Positions 1-8,396 are shown, numbered from the stretch's first letter. The stretch: DNA of 64,000 bases from DATHGT01 sp035317605 (GCA_035317605.1 DATHGT010000197.1:1-64000), one strand, 5' to 3'. Notes: generated by a model from the sequence alone, not told the origin. Made by a program: numbers and translations.

Positions 1-1555
1 CCCCCTGCTGGAGCGCTCCCTCCCACTGCCCGGCCTTGATCGCCGGCTCCCACGCCGAGCGCAGATACTGCTCGAAGCTCGCCCACGGCAGCGGGCCCTT
101 GCCCTCCTCGGAGCCGAGCACCGTGCGTCCCAGCGCCAGCAGCACGTCGCCCATCGGACGCGAATCGCGGATCGGCGACATGGTCGGCTGCATGAGCCCG
201 AGCACGCCCTCGCGCGGCGAATAATCGCCCCAGCCCTCGAGCCAGTGGACGTCGGGCAGGACCACGTGCGCGAGCCTCGAGGTCTCGTCGCCTTGATTCG
301 CGAAGCTGACCACGAACGGGACCTTGGCCAGCGCCTCCGCGAATTTGAGGCCGCCCGGCAGCGTGAACGCGGGATTGACGCCCGGCCCGATCAGCAGCAC
401 CTCGATCTCGCCCTTCGCCATGGCCTGGGTGAGCGCGGCGACCTCGGCGTACGGCGTCACCTTCCCGTACGCGGAGTCCGGACCGAAGCGCACGGTCTTG
501 CCGACGTTGCCGGCCGCCGCGTTGAGCAGATTGATGGCGGCGAGCGTCTGGACCGCGTGGGACCCGGCGGCGGCGACACCGCCGCCCACCGCGAGGCCCG
601 GCTTGGCGCTCCCGAAGACGTGGGCGATGTGCTTGATGGTTTCCGACGCCACGCCGCTATCGGTTGCCACCTTGGCGACGTCGACGCCGGCCACCGCTTC
701 GCCGAAGCGCTTGTCGACCATGCCCTCGTCGACCATCACCTTCAGCACCGCGAGGGCCAGCGCGCCCTCGGTCCCCGGCGCGTTGCGGATCCACTCGTCG
801 GCGTTCGACCCGGTGATCGACTGTCGGGGCTCGACGTGGATGAACGTGCCCGCGCGCCCGGCGCGGAACCCGTGCATCTGGCCGAAGCCGCGGGCGTGGG
901 CGACGTTCGACAGCCAGGTCTCGAGGAAGTCGGCGCCGAACGACAGCACGACCTCGGCCTCCTCGAACGCGTGGTACGGGATCGCGTCGCGGCCGAACAC
1001 GAGCCGGTTGGCGGCCCGCATCCACTCGTAGCCGAAGGGCTCGAGGGTCACGCGGCCGCGCGCGCCCAGGGCCTCTCCGAACCGGTCCATCACCACGCCG
1101 AGGCTCCCGTTCTCCAGCTGCGACACGAGCACGATGCCCTTGCCCTTGCCGGCGCTCCGCGCGGCGGCGAGCTTGTCGGCGGCGAGCTTGAGCGCGTCGT
1201 CCCAGCTCACGGGCTTGAGCGCCCCGCCCTCGCGGCGCTGGGGGCTCGTGAAGCGATCGGGATGGTAGAGGCCCTGGAGGGCGGCCTGACCGCGGATGCA
1301 GAGCGCGCCGTGATTGACGGGATGGTCGGGGTTCCCCTCGAGCTTGACCACGCGGCCGTCGCGGTTGCGCGCGATGACCCCGCACCCGGCCGGACACTCG
1401 CGGCACACGGTCGAGAACCACGACGCGACGCCCGAGACCATCTGCTCGTTGGGCACGACCAGCGGGAGCAGCTTTTCCGTGGCCTGCTGACAGCCGGCCG
1501 CGGCCGCGCTCGCCCCCGTCGTCGCCACGATCTTGAAGAAGTCTCGCCGGTTCAT
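1..1555 (-). CDS. ActB/QrcB-like molybdopterin-oxidoreductase-family subunit, N-terminal part
   Basis: The C-terminus lies beyond the left edge, so only about 518 residues are visible. The start is ATG at 1555, 16 nt after the upstream cytochrome gene. The N-terminus has a twin-arginine motif (NRRDFFK) followed by a Cys at 22 in an AAAGC context that could be a lipobox. A [4Fe-4S] motif follows with Cys 51, 54, 58 and 86, then GNPDHPVNHG, typical of molybdopterin oxidoreductases. Pairing with a pentaheme cytochrome is the arrangement of alternative complex III (ActAB) and the Qrc quinone-reductase complex, which pass electrons between quinol and periplasmic cytochromes. Whether a molybdenum cofactor is bound cannot be judged; ActB and QrcB lack it. 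Other CISM-family enzymes remain possible because the iron-sulfur domain and any NrfD partner are outside the window. Confidence 0.78.
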   Translation of the reverse strand, partial: MNRRDFFKIVATTGASAAAAGCQQATEKLLPLVVPNEQMVSGVASWFSTVCRECPAGCGVIARNRDGRVVKLEGNPDHPVNHGALCIRGQAALQGLYHPDRFTSPQRREGGALKPVSWDDALKLAADKLAAARSAGKGKGIVLVSQLENGSLGVVMDRFGEALGARGRVTLEPFGYEWMRAANRLVFGRDAIPYHAFEEAEVVLSFGADFLETWLSNVAHARGFGQMHGFRAGRAGTFIHVEPRQSITGSNADEWIRNAPGTEGALALAVLKVMVDEGMVDKRFGEAVAGVDVAKVATDSGVASETIKHIAHVFGSAKPGLAVGGGVAAAGSHAVQTLAAINLLNAAAGNVGKTVRFGPDSAYGKVTPYAEVAALTQAMAKGEIEVLLIGPGVNPAFTLPGGLKFAEALAKVPFVVSFANQGDETSRLAHVVLPDVHWLEGWGDYSPREGVLGLMQPTMSPIRDSRPMGDVLLALGRTVLGSEEGKGPLPWASFEQYLRSAWEPAIKAGQWEGALQQG

Positions 1556-1571
1556 GGGCTCCGTTCGTCCC

Positions 1572-2165
1572 TCAGTGGTGACAGGTGACGCAGTCGAGCG
1601 GCGCCTTGGCGCCGCGCTTGGCGTTCTGGTCGCGATGGCAGTCGATGCACCAGCCCATCGTGAGCGGCGGCTGGGCCGGGCGAAGCCCGACGAGATTGAG
1701 CAGATCGTTGGACAGCCGCTGACCCGTGCGCACGGCGGCGTACGTGGTCATGGTCTCCACCGGGCCGTGGCACGTCTGGCACTTCAGCTGCGCGCGCAGG
1801 TGGGCCTTATGCGGGAAGTAGACGAACTCCGGCAGCACGTTGACCCGTTGCCAGGGAATCGGCTGGCTCTTGGCCGCGTACTCCGCGAGCTTCTTGATCT
1901 CCGGCTTGTCGGCCGCGGTGATCTTGTGACAGCCCATGCAGCGGGTCACCGACGGCACGCCGGCGAACTCCGAGCGCCGCGCGTCGGTGTGGCAGTACTG
2001 GCAGTCGATCTTGTAGGTCTGCACGTGGACGTTGTGGGGGAATGCGATCGGCTGCAGGGACGGCTCGGCCACCGCGGGACGGCGGCTCCACGACGAGAGC
2101 CCGAGAAAAACGAGGACGGCGAGGAGCACGGCCCCGAGCACACCCACCCCCGCCTTCGCCGTCAC
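1572..2165 (-). CDS. Membrane-anchored pentaheme cytochrome c (ActA/QrcA-like)
   Basis: The protein has 197 residues with a hydrophobic anchor at about residues 7-24 and five CXXCH haem motifs at Cys 55, 76, 129, 173 and 192. Several extra His residues (for example in FPHNVH and FPHKAH) could be second axial ligands. Five haems on an N-terminally anchored periplasmic domain is the ActA pattern of alternative complex III; QrcA is related. It would accept electrons from the complex core and pass them to soluble cytochromes. The start is GTG at 2165, with a GGAGGG ribosome-binding site about 11 nt upstream. It is the first gene of its operon, with the promoter at 2214-2243 and the ActB-like gene 16 nt downstream. 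Confidence 0.85.
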   Translation of the reverse strand: MTAKAGVGVLGAVLLAVLVFLGLSSWSRRPAVAEPSLQPIAFPHNVHVQTYKIDCQYCHTDARRSEFAGVPSVTRCMGCHKITAADKPEIKKLAEYAAKSQPIPWQRVNVLPEFVYFPHKAHLRAQLKCQTCHGPVETMTTYAAVRTGQRLSNDLLNLVGLRPAQPPLTMGWCIDCHRDQNAKRGAKAPLDCVTCHH

Positions 2166-2213
2166 GAGTCGAGATCCCTCCGGAACGTGTTGCGACCGAT
2201 TCGAAGCTCGTGA

Positions 2214-2243
2214 ACTCTATCACTTGCTTCCGAAACAAGTCAA
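2214..2243 (-). promoter_or_regulatory. Sigma70-type promoter of the act operon with a palindromic operator in the spacer
   Basis: On the minus strand TTGACT (2243-2238) and TAGAGT (2219-2214) are separated by 18 nt, giving a predicted start near 2207 and a 42-nt leader before GTG at 2165. The spacer is almost filled by an imperfect palindrome at 2222-2240 with outer arms ACTTG/CAAGT and inner TT/AA. That position suggests a repressor or redox-regulator site. The regulator is not identified. Confidence 0.55.
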
Positions 2244-2258
2244 CACGGAGCGAGCTTC

Positions 2259-2278
2259 GGCGCTCACGCGTGAGCGCC
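2259..2278. terminator. Perfect 20-bp palindrome after hemL
   Basis: The sequence GGCGCTCACGCGTGAGCGCC is its own reverse complement and starts 9 nt beyond the hemL stop. It could form a strong hairpin in the hemL transcript, but no U-run follows, so rho-independent termination is uncertain. It could equally stabilise the 3' end. Confidence 0.4.
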
Positions 2279-2286
2279 GCGGGCGC

Positions 2287-3561
2287 TCAACTCGCGAGCG
2301 CGTCGGCGGCGGCTTTCACGGTCTCGTCGACGTCGGCCTCCGTGTGCGCGAGCGACACGAAGGCGGCCTCGAACTGCGACGGCGCCACGTACACGCCCCG
2401 CTCGCACAACGCGTGGAAGAACTTCGCGTAGCGTGCCGTGTCCGCGCGCTTGGCGCTCGCGTAGTCGGTGACCGGACCGTCGCAGAAGAAGCCGGTCAGC
2501 ATCGAGCCCACGCGGTTCACGGTGAGCGGGATGGACGCCCGGCGCGCGCCGTCCACGAGTCCGCGGGCGAGGCGATCGCCGAGCGCTTCGAGCCGCTCGT
2601 AGACGCCGGCGGTACCGAGAGCGCGGACGGTGGCCAGGCCCGCGGCCACGGCGAGCGGATTGCCTGACAGCGTTCCGGCCTGATACACGCCTCCGAGCGG
2701 CGCGACGTGATTCATGAGATCCGCCCGCCCACCGTAGGCGCCGACGGGCAGACCGCCGCCGATGATCTTGCCCAGACACGTGAGATCGGGCCGGATGCCG
2801 TAGAGCGCCTGGGCGCCGCCGCGGTCGACGCGAAATCCCGTGATGACCTCGTCGAAGATCAGGACGGCGCCGTGACGGGTGGTGAGGTCGCGCAGCCCTT
2901 CGAGAAAGCCCGGCCCCGGCGGGATGACACCCATGTTGCCGGCGACCGGCTCCACGATCACCGCCGCGATCTCTCGCCCACGCGCGTCGAAGATCGCGCG
3001 CACCGCCGCGATGTCGTTGAACGGCACCGTCAGCGTGAGCGCGGCGAGCGCCGCGGGGACGCCGTGACTGTCGGGGATCCCGAACGTCGCGCCGCCCGAG
3101 CCCGCCTTGACGAGCAGACTGTCGGCGTGGCCGTGATACCCGCCCTCGAACTTGACGATCACGTCGCGGCCGGTCGCTCCGCGGGCCACGCGGATCGCGC
3201 TCATCGCCGCTTCGGTGCCCGAGCTGACCAGTCGCATCATCTCGATCGACGGGTACGCCCGCGTGATCGCCTGGGCCAGCTCGACCTCGCCCGCGGTGGG
3301 CGCGCCGTAGCTGGTGCCGCGCGCGGCGGCGGCGGCCACGGCCTCGACGACGGCCGGCGCCGCGTGGCCCAGGATCAGCGGTCCCCACGATCCCACGTAA
3401 TCGATGTAGACGCGCCCGTCGACGTCCCAGAGGCGGGCGCCTTCGGCGCGCGCGACGAAGAACGGCTGCCCGCCTACCCCCCGGAAGGCCCGCACGGGAC
3501 TGTTGACGCCGCCGGGGATGATGCGCTGGGCCGCCGTGAAGAGCTTCGCCGATTCGCTCAC
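2287..3561 (-). CDS. hemL: Glutamate-1-semialdehyde 2,1-aminomutase
   Basis: This 424-residue PLP enzyme converts glutamate-1-semialdehyde to 5-aminolevulinate in the C5 haem pathway. The length is normal for the family. The PLP lysine is K265 in TCLGKIIGGGLPVG, and FDEVITGFR supplies the cofactor-binding Asp. Other conserved blocks are PGGVNSPVRAF at residues 16-26 and GYHGHAD. It is the last gene of the haem/cysteine operon; its ATG at 3561 overlaps the stop of the mec-like gene (ATGA). The substrate-producing enzyme, HemA, is encoded at the other end of the same operon. Confidence 0.97.
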   Translation of the reverse strand: MSESAKLFTAAQRIIPGGVNSPVRAFRGVGGQPFFVARAEGARLWDVDGRVYIDYVGSWGPLILGHAAPAVVEAVAAAAARGTSYGAPTAGEVELAQAITRAYPSIEMMRLVSSGTEAAMSAIRVARGATGRDVIVKFEGGYHGHADSLLVKAGSGGATFGIPDSHGVPAALAALTLTVPFNDIAAVRAIFDARGREIAAVIVEPVAGNMGVIPPGPGFLEGLRDLTTRHGAVLIFDEVITGFRVDRGGAQALYGIRPDLTCLGKIIGGGLPVGAYGGRADLMNHVAPLGGVYQAGTLSGNPLAVAAGLATVRALGTAGVYERLEALGDRLARGLVDGARRASIPLTVNRVGSMLTGFFCDGPVTDYASAKRADTARYAKFFHALCERGVYVAPSQFEAAFVSLAHTEADVDETVKAAADALAS

Positions 3562-3992
3562 CGCTCGGTCTCCACGAACTCGTTGTGGTCGGCGCTCCAG
3601 CGGAACGCCTTGGTCGCCTCGGCCTGGCCGGAGACGACCGACGTCACCACGTAGACCGGATCCAGGTATCCGCTCATGAGCGCCTGCTTCTTGTCGGTCG
3701 GCGAGAAGTAGGCGCCGACGTCGATGTGGGAATGATAGATGACGGCCATGGAGTACCCCTGCAGCTCGAGCTGGGCGATGCGCTTGAGGTCGTCCGCGTG
3801 AATGTAGTACGCGGTCCGCGAGTCGCGCGGATAGCGCTGGGGATCTTCCTTGTGCTTGGCGTCCTGATCGTTGCGACAGGGCAACACCAGCCGCTCGGTG
3901 CCGCGGACGAAGACGAGCCCGCAGGACTCCGCGGGGTATTCATCGACGGCCTGCTTGCGGATCGCCTCCAGCTCGGACGGGGTGAGGATCAT
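3558..3992 (-). CDS. mec: Mec-like JAMM/MPN metalloprotease
   Basis: The 144-residue protein is a single MPN domain. It has the full zinc-protease signature: Glu 22 in PAESCG, then HSHx7SxxD with His 87, His 89, Ser 97 and Asp 100. In Mycobacterium tuberculosis, Mec releases cysteine from the CysO-cysteine adduct; the related QbsD trims residues from a sulfur carrier to expose Gly-Gly. Here it sits directly after a CysO-like carrier (ATGA overlap at 3989-3992) and a cysteine synthase, so the Mec role is well supported by context. Since the neighbouring carrier has a C-terminal tail, the enzyme may also do the QbsD-type trimming. Confidence 0.85.
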   Translation of the reverse strand: MILTPSELEAIRKQAVDEYPAESCGLVFVRGTERLVLPCRNDQDAKHKEDPQRYPRDSRTAYYIHADDLKRIAQLELQGYSMAVIYHSHIDVGAYFSPTDKKQALMSGYLDPVYVVTSVVSGQAEATKAFRWSADHNEFVETER

Positions 3993-4282
3993 CCGGCTCG
4001 CCTGAAACTGCCGCCGGCGAGGGCGGGGATGATCGTGACCTCGTCGCCGTCCTTGAGCGGAGTGGCGAGACCCGACAGGGCCTCGATCTCCTCGTTGTTG
4101 ACGTAGATGTTGACGTGGCGGTGCACTTCCCCGCCCTCGCCCCGCACCAGGCCCCGGAGCGAGGCGTACTCGCCCTCCAGCTCGTCGAGCAGCCCGGCGA
4201 TCGTGGGGGCATGACCCTCCACGCGATCACGATTGTTGGTGGCCCGCCGGAACGGCGTCGGGATGTAGACGGTCACGGACAT
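3989..4282 (-). CDS. cysO: CysO-like MoaD/ThiS-family sulfur carrier with a masked Gly-Gly end
   Basis: The 97-residue ubiquitin-fold protein begins SVTVYIPTPFRR and contains RHVNIYVNNEEI, as in the mycobacterial CysO group. Carriers of this family must end in Gly-Gly to be adenylated and thiocarboxylated. Here Gly 90-Gly 91 is followed by SFRRAG and then the stop. The tail would have to be removed before activation, presumably by the adjacent JAMM protease. The gene starts at ATG 4282, 9 nt after cysM, and overlaps mec by 4 nt. No MoeZ-like activating enzyme is encoded in the window. Confidence 0.85.
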   Translation of the reverse strand: MSVTVYIPTPFRRATNNRDRVEGHAPTIAGLLDELEGEYASLRGLVRGEGGEVHRHVNIYVNNEEIEALSGLATPLKDGDEVTIIPALAGGSFRRAG

Positions 4283-4291
4283 GACGTCCTC

Positions 4292-5212
4292 CTAACCCAG
4301 GCTCAAGTAGCGCTCGCCGGTGTCGGGCAACACCGTGAGCACGAGCTGCGAAGGGGTGAGGGTGGCGGCCACCGCGCACGCCGCGAAGACGGCGGCGCCG
4401 GCCGAGATGCCCACCAGCAAGCCTTCCTCGCGCGCCAGGCGGCGCGACCAGACGATGGCGTCCTCGTCCCTCACCGTGATGATCTCATCGATGATGTCGC
4501 GGTTCAGCACGCCGGGCACGAACGAGGCGCCGATGCCCTGGATGGCGTGGGGCCGTGCCCGTCCCCCCGAGAGCACCGGCGAGCGCGCGGGCTCCACGGC
4601 CACGACTCGCAGACCCGCGATCTTCTCCTTGAGGACCTCGCCCACGCCGGTCAGCGTGCCGCCCGTGCCCACCCCCGCCACGAACGCGTCGAGCTTCTGG
4701 CCGCCGAGAGCTTCCAGGATCTCGAGCGCGGTGCCGCGCCGGTGCGCCTCGGGGTTGGCGGGGTTCTGGAACTGCTGCGGCATCACGTAGTCCGGATGCT
4801 CGCGGACCAATTCTTGGGCGGCGAAGACGGCGCCGGTCATGCCCTCGATGGCCGGGGTGAGATGGATCTCGGCGCCGAGCCGGGCCAGCAAGCGCTGGCG
4901 CTCCACGCTCATGTCGTCGGGCATGGTGAGGATGAGGCGATAGCCTTTGACGGCGGCCGCGATGGCCAGACCGATCCCGGTGTTGCCGCTGGTCGGCTCC
5001 ACCAGCGTGCCGCCGGGACGCAGGAGCCCTTGACGCTCGGCGTCCTCCACCATCGAGAGCGCGATACGGTCCTTCACGCTGCCGCCCGGGTTCAGCGATT
5101 CGACCTTGGCGACGACCACCGCGCCCTCGGGCTTGGGCAGTCGGTTGAGACGGACGAGGGGCGTGTGACCGATGAGCTCCAGCACGCTGCGCGCGATCCG
5201 AAGCTCGGCCAT
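4292..5212 (-). CDS. cysM: Cysteine synthase (CysK/CysM family)
   Basis: This 306-residue PLP-dependent enzyme has the lysine K47 in NPGGSVKDR, the substrate loop TSGNTG and the phosphate-cup GTGGTLTG. It makes cysteine by beta-replacement of an activated serine. Next to cysO and mec it probably uses the CysO thiocarboxylate as sulfur donor, as mycobacterial CysM does. However, the motif IQGIGASFVPGVL looks like classical O-acetylserine CysK, so the acceptor (O-phosphoserine or O-acetylserine) is open. ATG at 5212 overlaps the Rrf2 stop (TGATG), which fixes the start. Confidence 0.9.
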   Translation of the reverse strand: MAELRIARSVLELIGHTPLVRLNRLPKPEGAVVVAKVESLNPGGSVKDRIALSMVEDAERQGLLRPGGTLVEPTSGNTGIGLAIAAAVKGYRLILTMPDDMSVERQRLLARLGAEIHLTPAIEGMTGAVFAAQELVREHPDYVMPQQFQNPANPEAHRRGTALEILEALGGQKLDAFVAGVGTGGTLTGVGEVLKEKIAGLRVVAVEPARSPVLSGGRARPHAIQGIGASFVPGVLNRDIIDEIITVRDEDAIVWSRRLAREEGLLVGISAGAAVFAACAVAATLTPSQLVLTVLPDTGERYLSLG

Positions 5213-5640
5213 CAGATGTAGTACATCGAGCGGACGGCGGCGCGCCGCTCGCGCGCGCGAGAGGCCAGCTCGCCGAAGGTGAGGCCGTCGACCACCTTCG
5301 ACACCGCCTCGCCGATTTCCGTCCACAGCTCGATCAGGTCGTACCCGTTGCCGCGCCTGCCCATGACTTCGAAGGGCGCGTGCTCGCCTTCCACCGCGCG
5401 CAGCACCGCCCCCACCGTGATCTCCTCGGGCGGGCGGGTCAGGTGATAGCCGCCCGACGAGCCGCGCTTGGAGGTGAGGAGGCCCGACCGCTTCAGCGCG
5501 AGCAGGACCTGCTCGAGATAACGCTGCGGAATCGCCTGGCGGGCGGCGATGTCCTGGATGGGGATCAGCTCGGCCCGCTGGTGCATGGCCAGGTCCAGCA
5601 CCGCCTTGATCGCGTATTCGGCCTTGGCCGAGACCCGCAT
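5212..5640 (-). CDS. Rrf2-family transcriptional regulator, cysteine-free (CymR-like)
   Basis: The 142-residue winged-helix protein starts MRVSAKAEYAIKAVLDLA and contains IPQRYLEQVLLALKRSGLL, the Rrf2 DNA-recognition region. IscR, NsrR and RsrR bind an iron-sulfur cluster through three cysteines; this protein has none. That resembles CymR, the cysteine-metabolism repressor that works through a complex with CysK. It lies immediately upstream of and overlaps the cysteine synthase gene, so control of the cys genes is likely. Its place inside the haem operon could also link haem and cysteine supply; that link is inference. Confidence 0.88.
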   Translation of the reverse strand: MRVSAKAEYAIKAVLDLAMHQRAELIPIQDIAARQAIPQRYLEQVLLALKRSGLLTSKRGSSGGYHLTRPPEEITVGAVLRAVEGEHAPFEVMGRRGNGYDLIELWTEIGEAVSKVVDGLTFGELASRARERRAAVRSMYYI

Positions 5641-5655
5641 GGCGCCGCGTCCGGC

Positions 5656-6642
5656 TCAGGCCTCGCCGCCGTGCTCGAGCACGCGCGCGGCGTCCTTGGC
5701 GAAGTAGGTGATCACGATGTCGGCGCCGGCGCGACGGATCGAGGTCAGGGCCTCCATCATCGCCCGCTTCTCGTCGAGCCAGCCGAGCTGGCCGGCGGCC
5801 TTGATCATCGCGTACTCGCCGGAGACCGAGTAGGCGGCCAGCGGCAGGCCGAAGTCCGCCTTGGCCCGCGAGATGATGTCGAGATACGGCAAGGCCGGCT
5901 TCACCATGATGATGTCCGCGCCCTCGTCGACGTCCAGCGCGATCTCGCGCATGGCCTCGATGCCGTTGGCCGGATCCATCTGATACCCGCGGCGGTCGCC
6001 GAACTGCGGCGCCGAGCCGGCCGCCTCGCGGAACGGTCCGTAGAAGGCCGAGGCGTACTTCGCCGAATACGCCATGATCGGGGTGTCGATGTAGCTCGCC
6101 TCGTCCAGGGCCTCGCGGATGGCGGCGACCCGACCGTCCATCATGTCCGACGGGGCCACCACGTCGGCGCCGGCCTCGGCGTGGGACACCGCCGTCCGCG
6201 CCAGCAGCTCCAGGGTGGGATCGTTGCGCACGGTGCCGTCCTCGACGATCCCGCAGTGCCCGTGGCTGGTGTACTCGCACAGGCACACATCGGTGATCAC
6301 CAGCAGGTCGGGGACCCTGTCCTTCACCGCCCGCACCGCCTGCTGGATGATGCCGTCCTCCGCGTACGCCTCGGACGCGCGCGCGTCCTTCTCGGCGGGC
6401 ACGCCGAAGAGCAGGATCGCGGGGATGCCCATGCCGGCCGCGTCCTTGGCTTCCTTCAGCAGCTCGTCGATGGACACCCGGAACTGGCCGGGCATGGCCG
6501 AGATCGGCTCGCGCACGGAGCGCCCGTGAGTCACGAAGAGCGGATAGACGAAGTCGTCGACGCTGAGCGTTGTCTCGCGCACCATCCGCCGCAAGAGCGG
6601 CTTCTCACGCAACCGTCGGGGACGAAACACCATGTGCGCCAT
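5656..6642 (-). CDS. hemB: Porphobilinogen synthase (delta-aminolevulinate dehydratase)
   Basis: The 328-residue enzyme condenses two 5-aminolevulinate molecules to porphobilinogen. The two Schiff-base lysines are K195 (AYSAKYASAF) and K248 (IIMVKPALPY). A Cys-rich metal site is present (Cys 120, 122 and 130 in TDVCLCEYTSHGHC), pointing to the zinc-dependent form. It is 12 nt from hemD and 15 nt from the Rrf2 gene in one transcription unit. Confidence 0.97.
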   Translation of the reverse strand: MAHMVFRPRRLREKPLLRRMVRETTLSVDDFVYPLFVTHGRSVREPISAMPGQFRVSIDELLKEAKDAAGMGIPAILLFGVPAEKDARASEAYAEDGIIQQAVRAVKDRVPDLLVITDVCLCEYTSHGHCGIVEDGTVRNDPTLELLARTAVSHAEAGADVVAPSDMMDGRVAAIREALDEASYIDTPIMAYSAKYASAFYGPFREAAGSAPQFGDRRGYQMDPANGIEAMREIALDVDEGADIIMVKPALPYLDIISRAKADFGLPLAAYSVSGEYAMIKAAGQLGWLDEKRAMMEALTSIRRAGADIVITYFAKDAARVLEHGGEA

Positions 6643-6654
6643 GCTGAGCTCCTT

Positions 6655-7464
6655 TCACGTGCGCGACGGCGCGCCGGCTCGGGCTCCGAAATGCCGGGCC
6701 AGCGCCCTCGCGAGCGCGGGGATCGTGTAGTCGGATGGCATCACGGTCGTGGTCAAGCCGTGCTCGGCGGCGGTGGCCGCGGTGATCGGGCCGATCGAGG
6801 CCACGGTCACACCCGCGAACCAGGCCCGTCGCTCGTCGTCGGTGAAGAGTCGGGCGAAGTTGCGCGCGGTCGACGAGCTCGTAAAGGTCAGGGCGTCGAC
6901 CTCGTGGGCGGCCAGGGCGGCCCGGAGCACGCCGGACACCTCGCCGGGCGGACGCGTGCGATAAGCCGCGATCTCGGTGACCTCGGCGCCGAGCCGTCGC
7001 AGCTCGGTGACGAGCACGTCGCGGGTCTCGGCGGCGCGGGGCAGCAGGATCCGATCCCCGATGGCCACGAGGCCGCGCAGCCGCTCGACGAGGCCCTCGG
7101 CGCGATACTCGCCCGGCACGACGTCGGCGCGAACGCCGCGCGCCTCGAGGGCCGCCGCGGTGGCCGGGCCGATGGCCGCCATTCGGATACCACCGAAGGT
7201 CGACCATCCGCGGCCGACAGCACGCAGGCGTTCGTCGACCATGAGGACGCCGTTGACGCTCGTGAACGCGACCCAGGTGAAGCGAGAGGCGTCGGCGAGG
7301 GCCGCGTCGAGCGGCGCCCAGCTCTCCGGCGGCTCGATGACGATGGTGGGCGCTTCGATCACGCGCGCGCCGTCGCTCTCGAGCAGCGCGGTGAACGCGC
7401 CGGCCTGCTCGGCAGCGCGCGTGACCACGATGGTCCGGCCGTCGAGCGGACGGGGCGCGCTCAT
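6655..7464 (-). CDS. hemD: Uroporphyrinogen-III synthase
   Basis: The 269-residue protein has the two-lobed HemD fold: GRTIVVTRAAEQAG at the N-terminus, FTSVNGV, and the second-lobe motif ALTFTSSSTARNF. It cyclises hydroxymethylbilane with D-ring inversion, the step after HemC. ATG at 7464 overlaps the hemC stop (ATGA), so this start is preferred over an in-frame ATG 9 nt upstream. Confidence 0.93.
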   Translation of the reverse strand: MSAPRPLDGRTIVVTRAAEQAGAFTALLESDGARVIEAPTIVIEPPESWAPLDAALADASRFTWVAFTSVNGVLMVDERLRAVGRGWSTFGGIRMAAIGPATAAALEARGVRADVVPGEYRAEGLVERLRGLVAIGDRILLPRAAETRDVLVTELRRLGAEVTEIAAYRTRPPGEVSGVLRAALAAHEVDALTFTSSSTARNFARLFTDDERRAWFAGVTVASIGPITAATAAEHGLTTTVMPSDYTIPALARALARHFGARAGAPSRT

Positions 7465-8396
7465 GGCGACCATCGCGTTGGTTGGAGCGGAGTGAGCGCC
7501 TCCGCGCCGCGCTCCAGCAGTAGCTCCGCGAGCCCGCGCCCGATCGCCTCGGCGTCGCCGGGCGCTCCCCCCGCGTCGGCGCGCAGCACCTGGCGGCCGT
7601 CCTCGCTCGCCACGAGGGCGCTCATGAAGAGCCGCGGACGCTCCACGAGCCCCACCAGGGTGGCGTGAGCGGCCATCGGGGTGTGGCACGAGGCCCCGAG
7701 CCGTCTCAGATAGGCGCGCTCCGCCCGCGCGCACGTCTCGGTGAGCGGATCGTTCAAGCCGGCCACGAGGTCGCGGATCGCTCCGTCGCCGTCGCGGATC
7801 TCGAGGGCGAGGATCCCCTGCCCCACGGCCGGCACGAACGTCTCCACGTCGAGCCGGCACACGTGAGGGGGATCCAGCGCGAGGCGGCGGAGACCGGCCG
7901 CCGCCAGCACCACCGCGTCGCACTCGCGGGAGGCCAGCTTGGCGAGCCGGGTGTCGACGTTACCCCGGAGCGGGACCACCGAAAGATCGGACCGCGCGGC
8001 GAGCAGCAGCGCCCGGCGGCGGAGACTGGAGGTTCCGATCACGGCGCCGGCGGGCAGCTCGTCGAGGCCGGCCGCGGTGCGCGTGACGAGCACGTCGCAC
8101 GGGTCTTCGCGCGGCGGAAACGCGGCCAGCGCGAGACCGTCGGGCGTGTCGGCCGGCAAGTCCTTGAGGCTGTGCACCGCGAGGTCCACGCGCCGGGCCA
8201 GCAACGCCTTCTCGATCTCCCGCACGAAGAGCCCCTTGCCCCCGACGTCCGCGAGCCGCGCGTCCTGGCGCCGGTCGCCTTCGGTGCGCATCGACACGAT
8301 CTCGACCCGCGCCCCCACCTCGCGCAGCGCGGCGGCCACGGAGCCGGCCTGGGCCAGGGCGAGCGCGCTGCCCCGCGTGCCGATCCGGACCTTCAT
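7461..8396 (-). CDS. hemC: Hydroxymethylbilane synthase (porphobilinogen deaminase)
   Basis: The protein has 311 residues, normal for the family. It starts KVRIGTRGSALALAQ, contains HSLKDLPADTPDG, and carries the dipyrromethane cofactor on Cys 237 in GASCHTPMAAH. It assembles four porphobilinogens into hydroxymethylbilane. It overlaps both hemA upstream (ATGA at 8393-8396) and hemD downstream, so the three proteins should be made in step. Confidence 0.97.
   Translation of the reverse strand: MKVRIGTRGSALALAQAGSVAAALREVGARVEIVSMRTEGDRRQDARLADVGGKGLFVREIEKALLARRVDLAVHSLKDLPADTPDGLALAAFPPREDPCDVLVTRTAAGLDELPAGAVIGTSSLRRRALLLAARSDLSVVPLRGNVDTRLAKLASRECDAVVLAAAGLRRLALDPPHVCRLDVETFVPAVGQGILALEIRDGDGAIRDLVAGLNDPLTETCARAERAYLRRLGASCHTPMAAHATLVGLVERPRLFMSALVASEDGRQVLRADAGGAPGDAEAIGRGLAELLLERGAEALTPLQPTRWSP

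Noticed and set aside
5380..7668. Long plus-strand frame opposite hemB and hemD
   Set aside because: Low-complexity composition and no motifs; the minus-strand genes are unmistakable.
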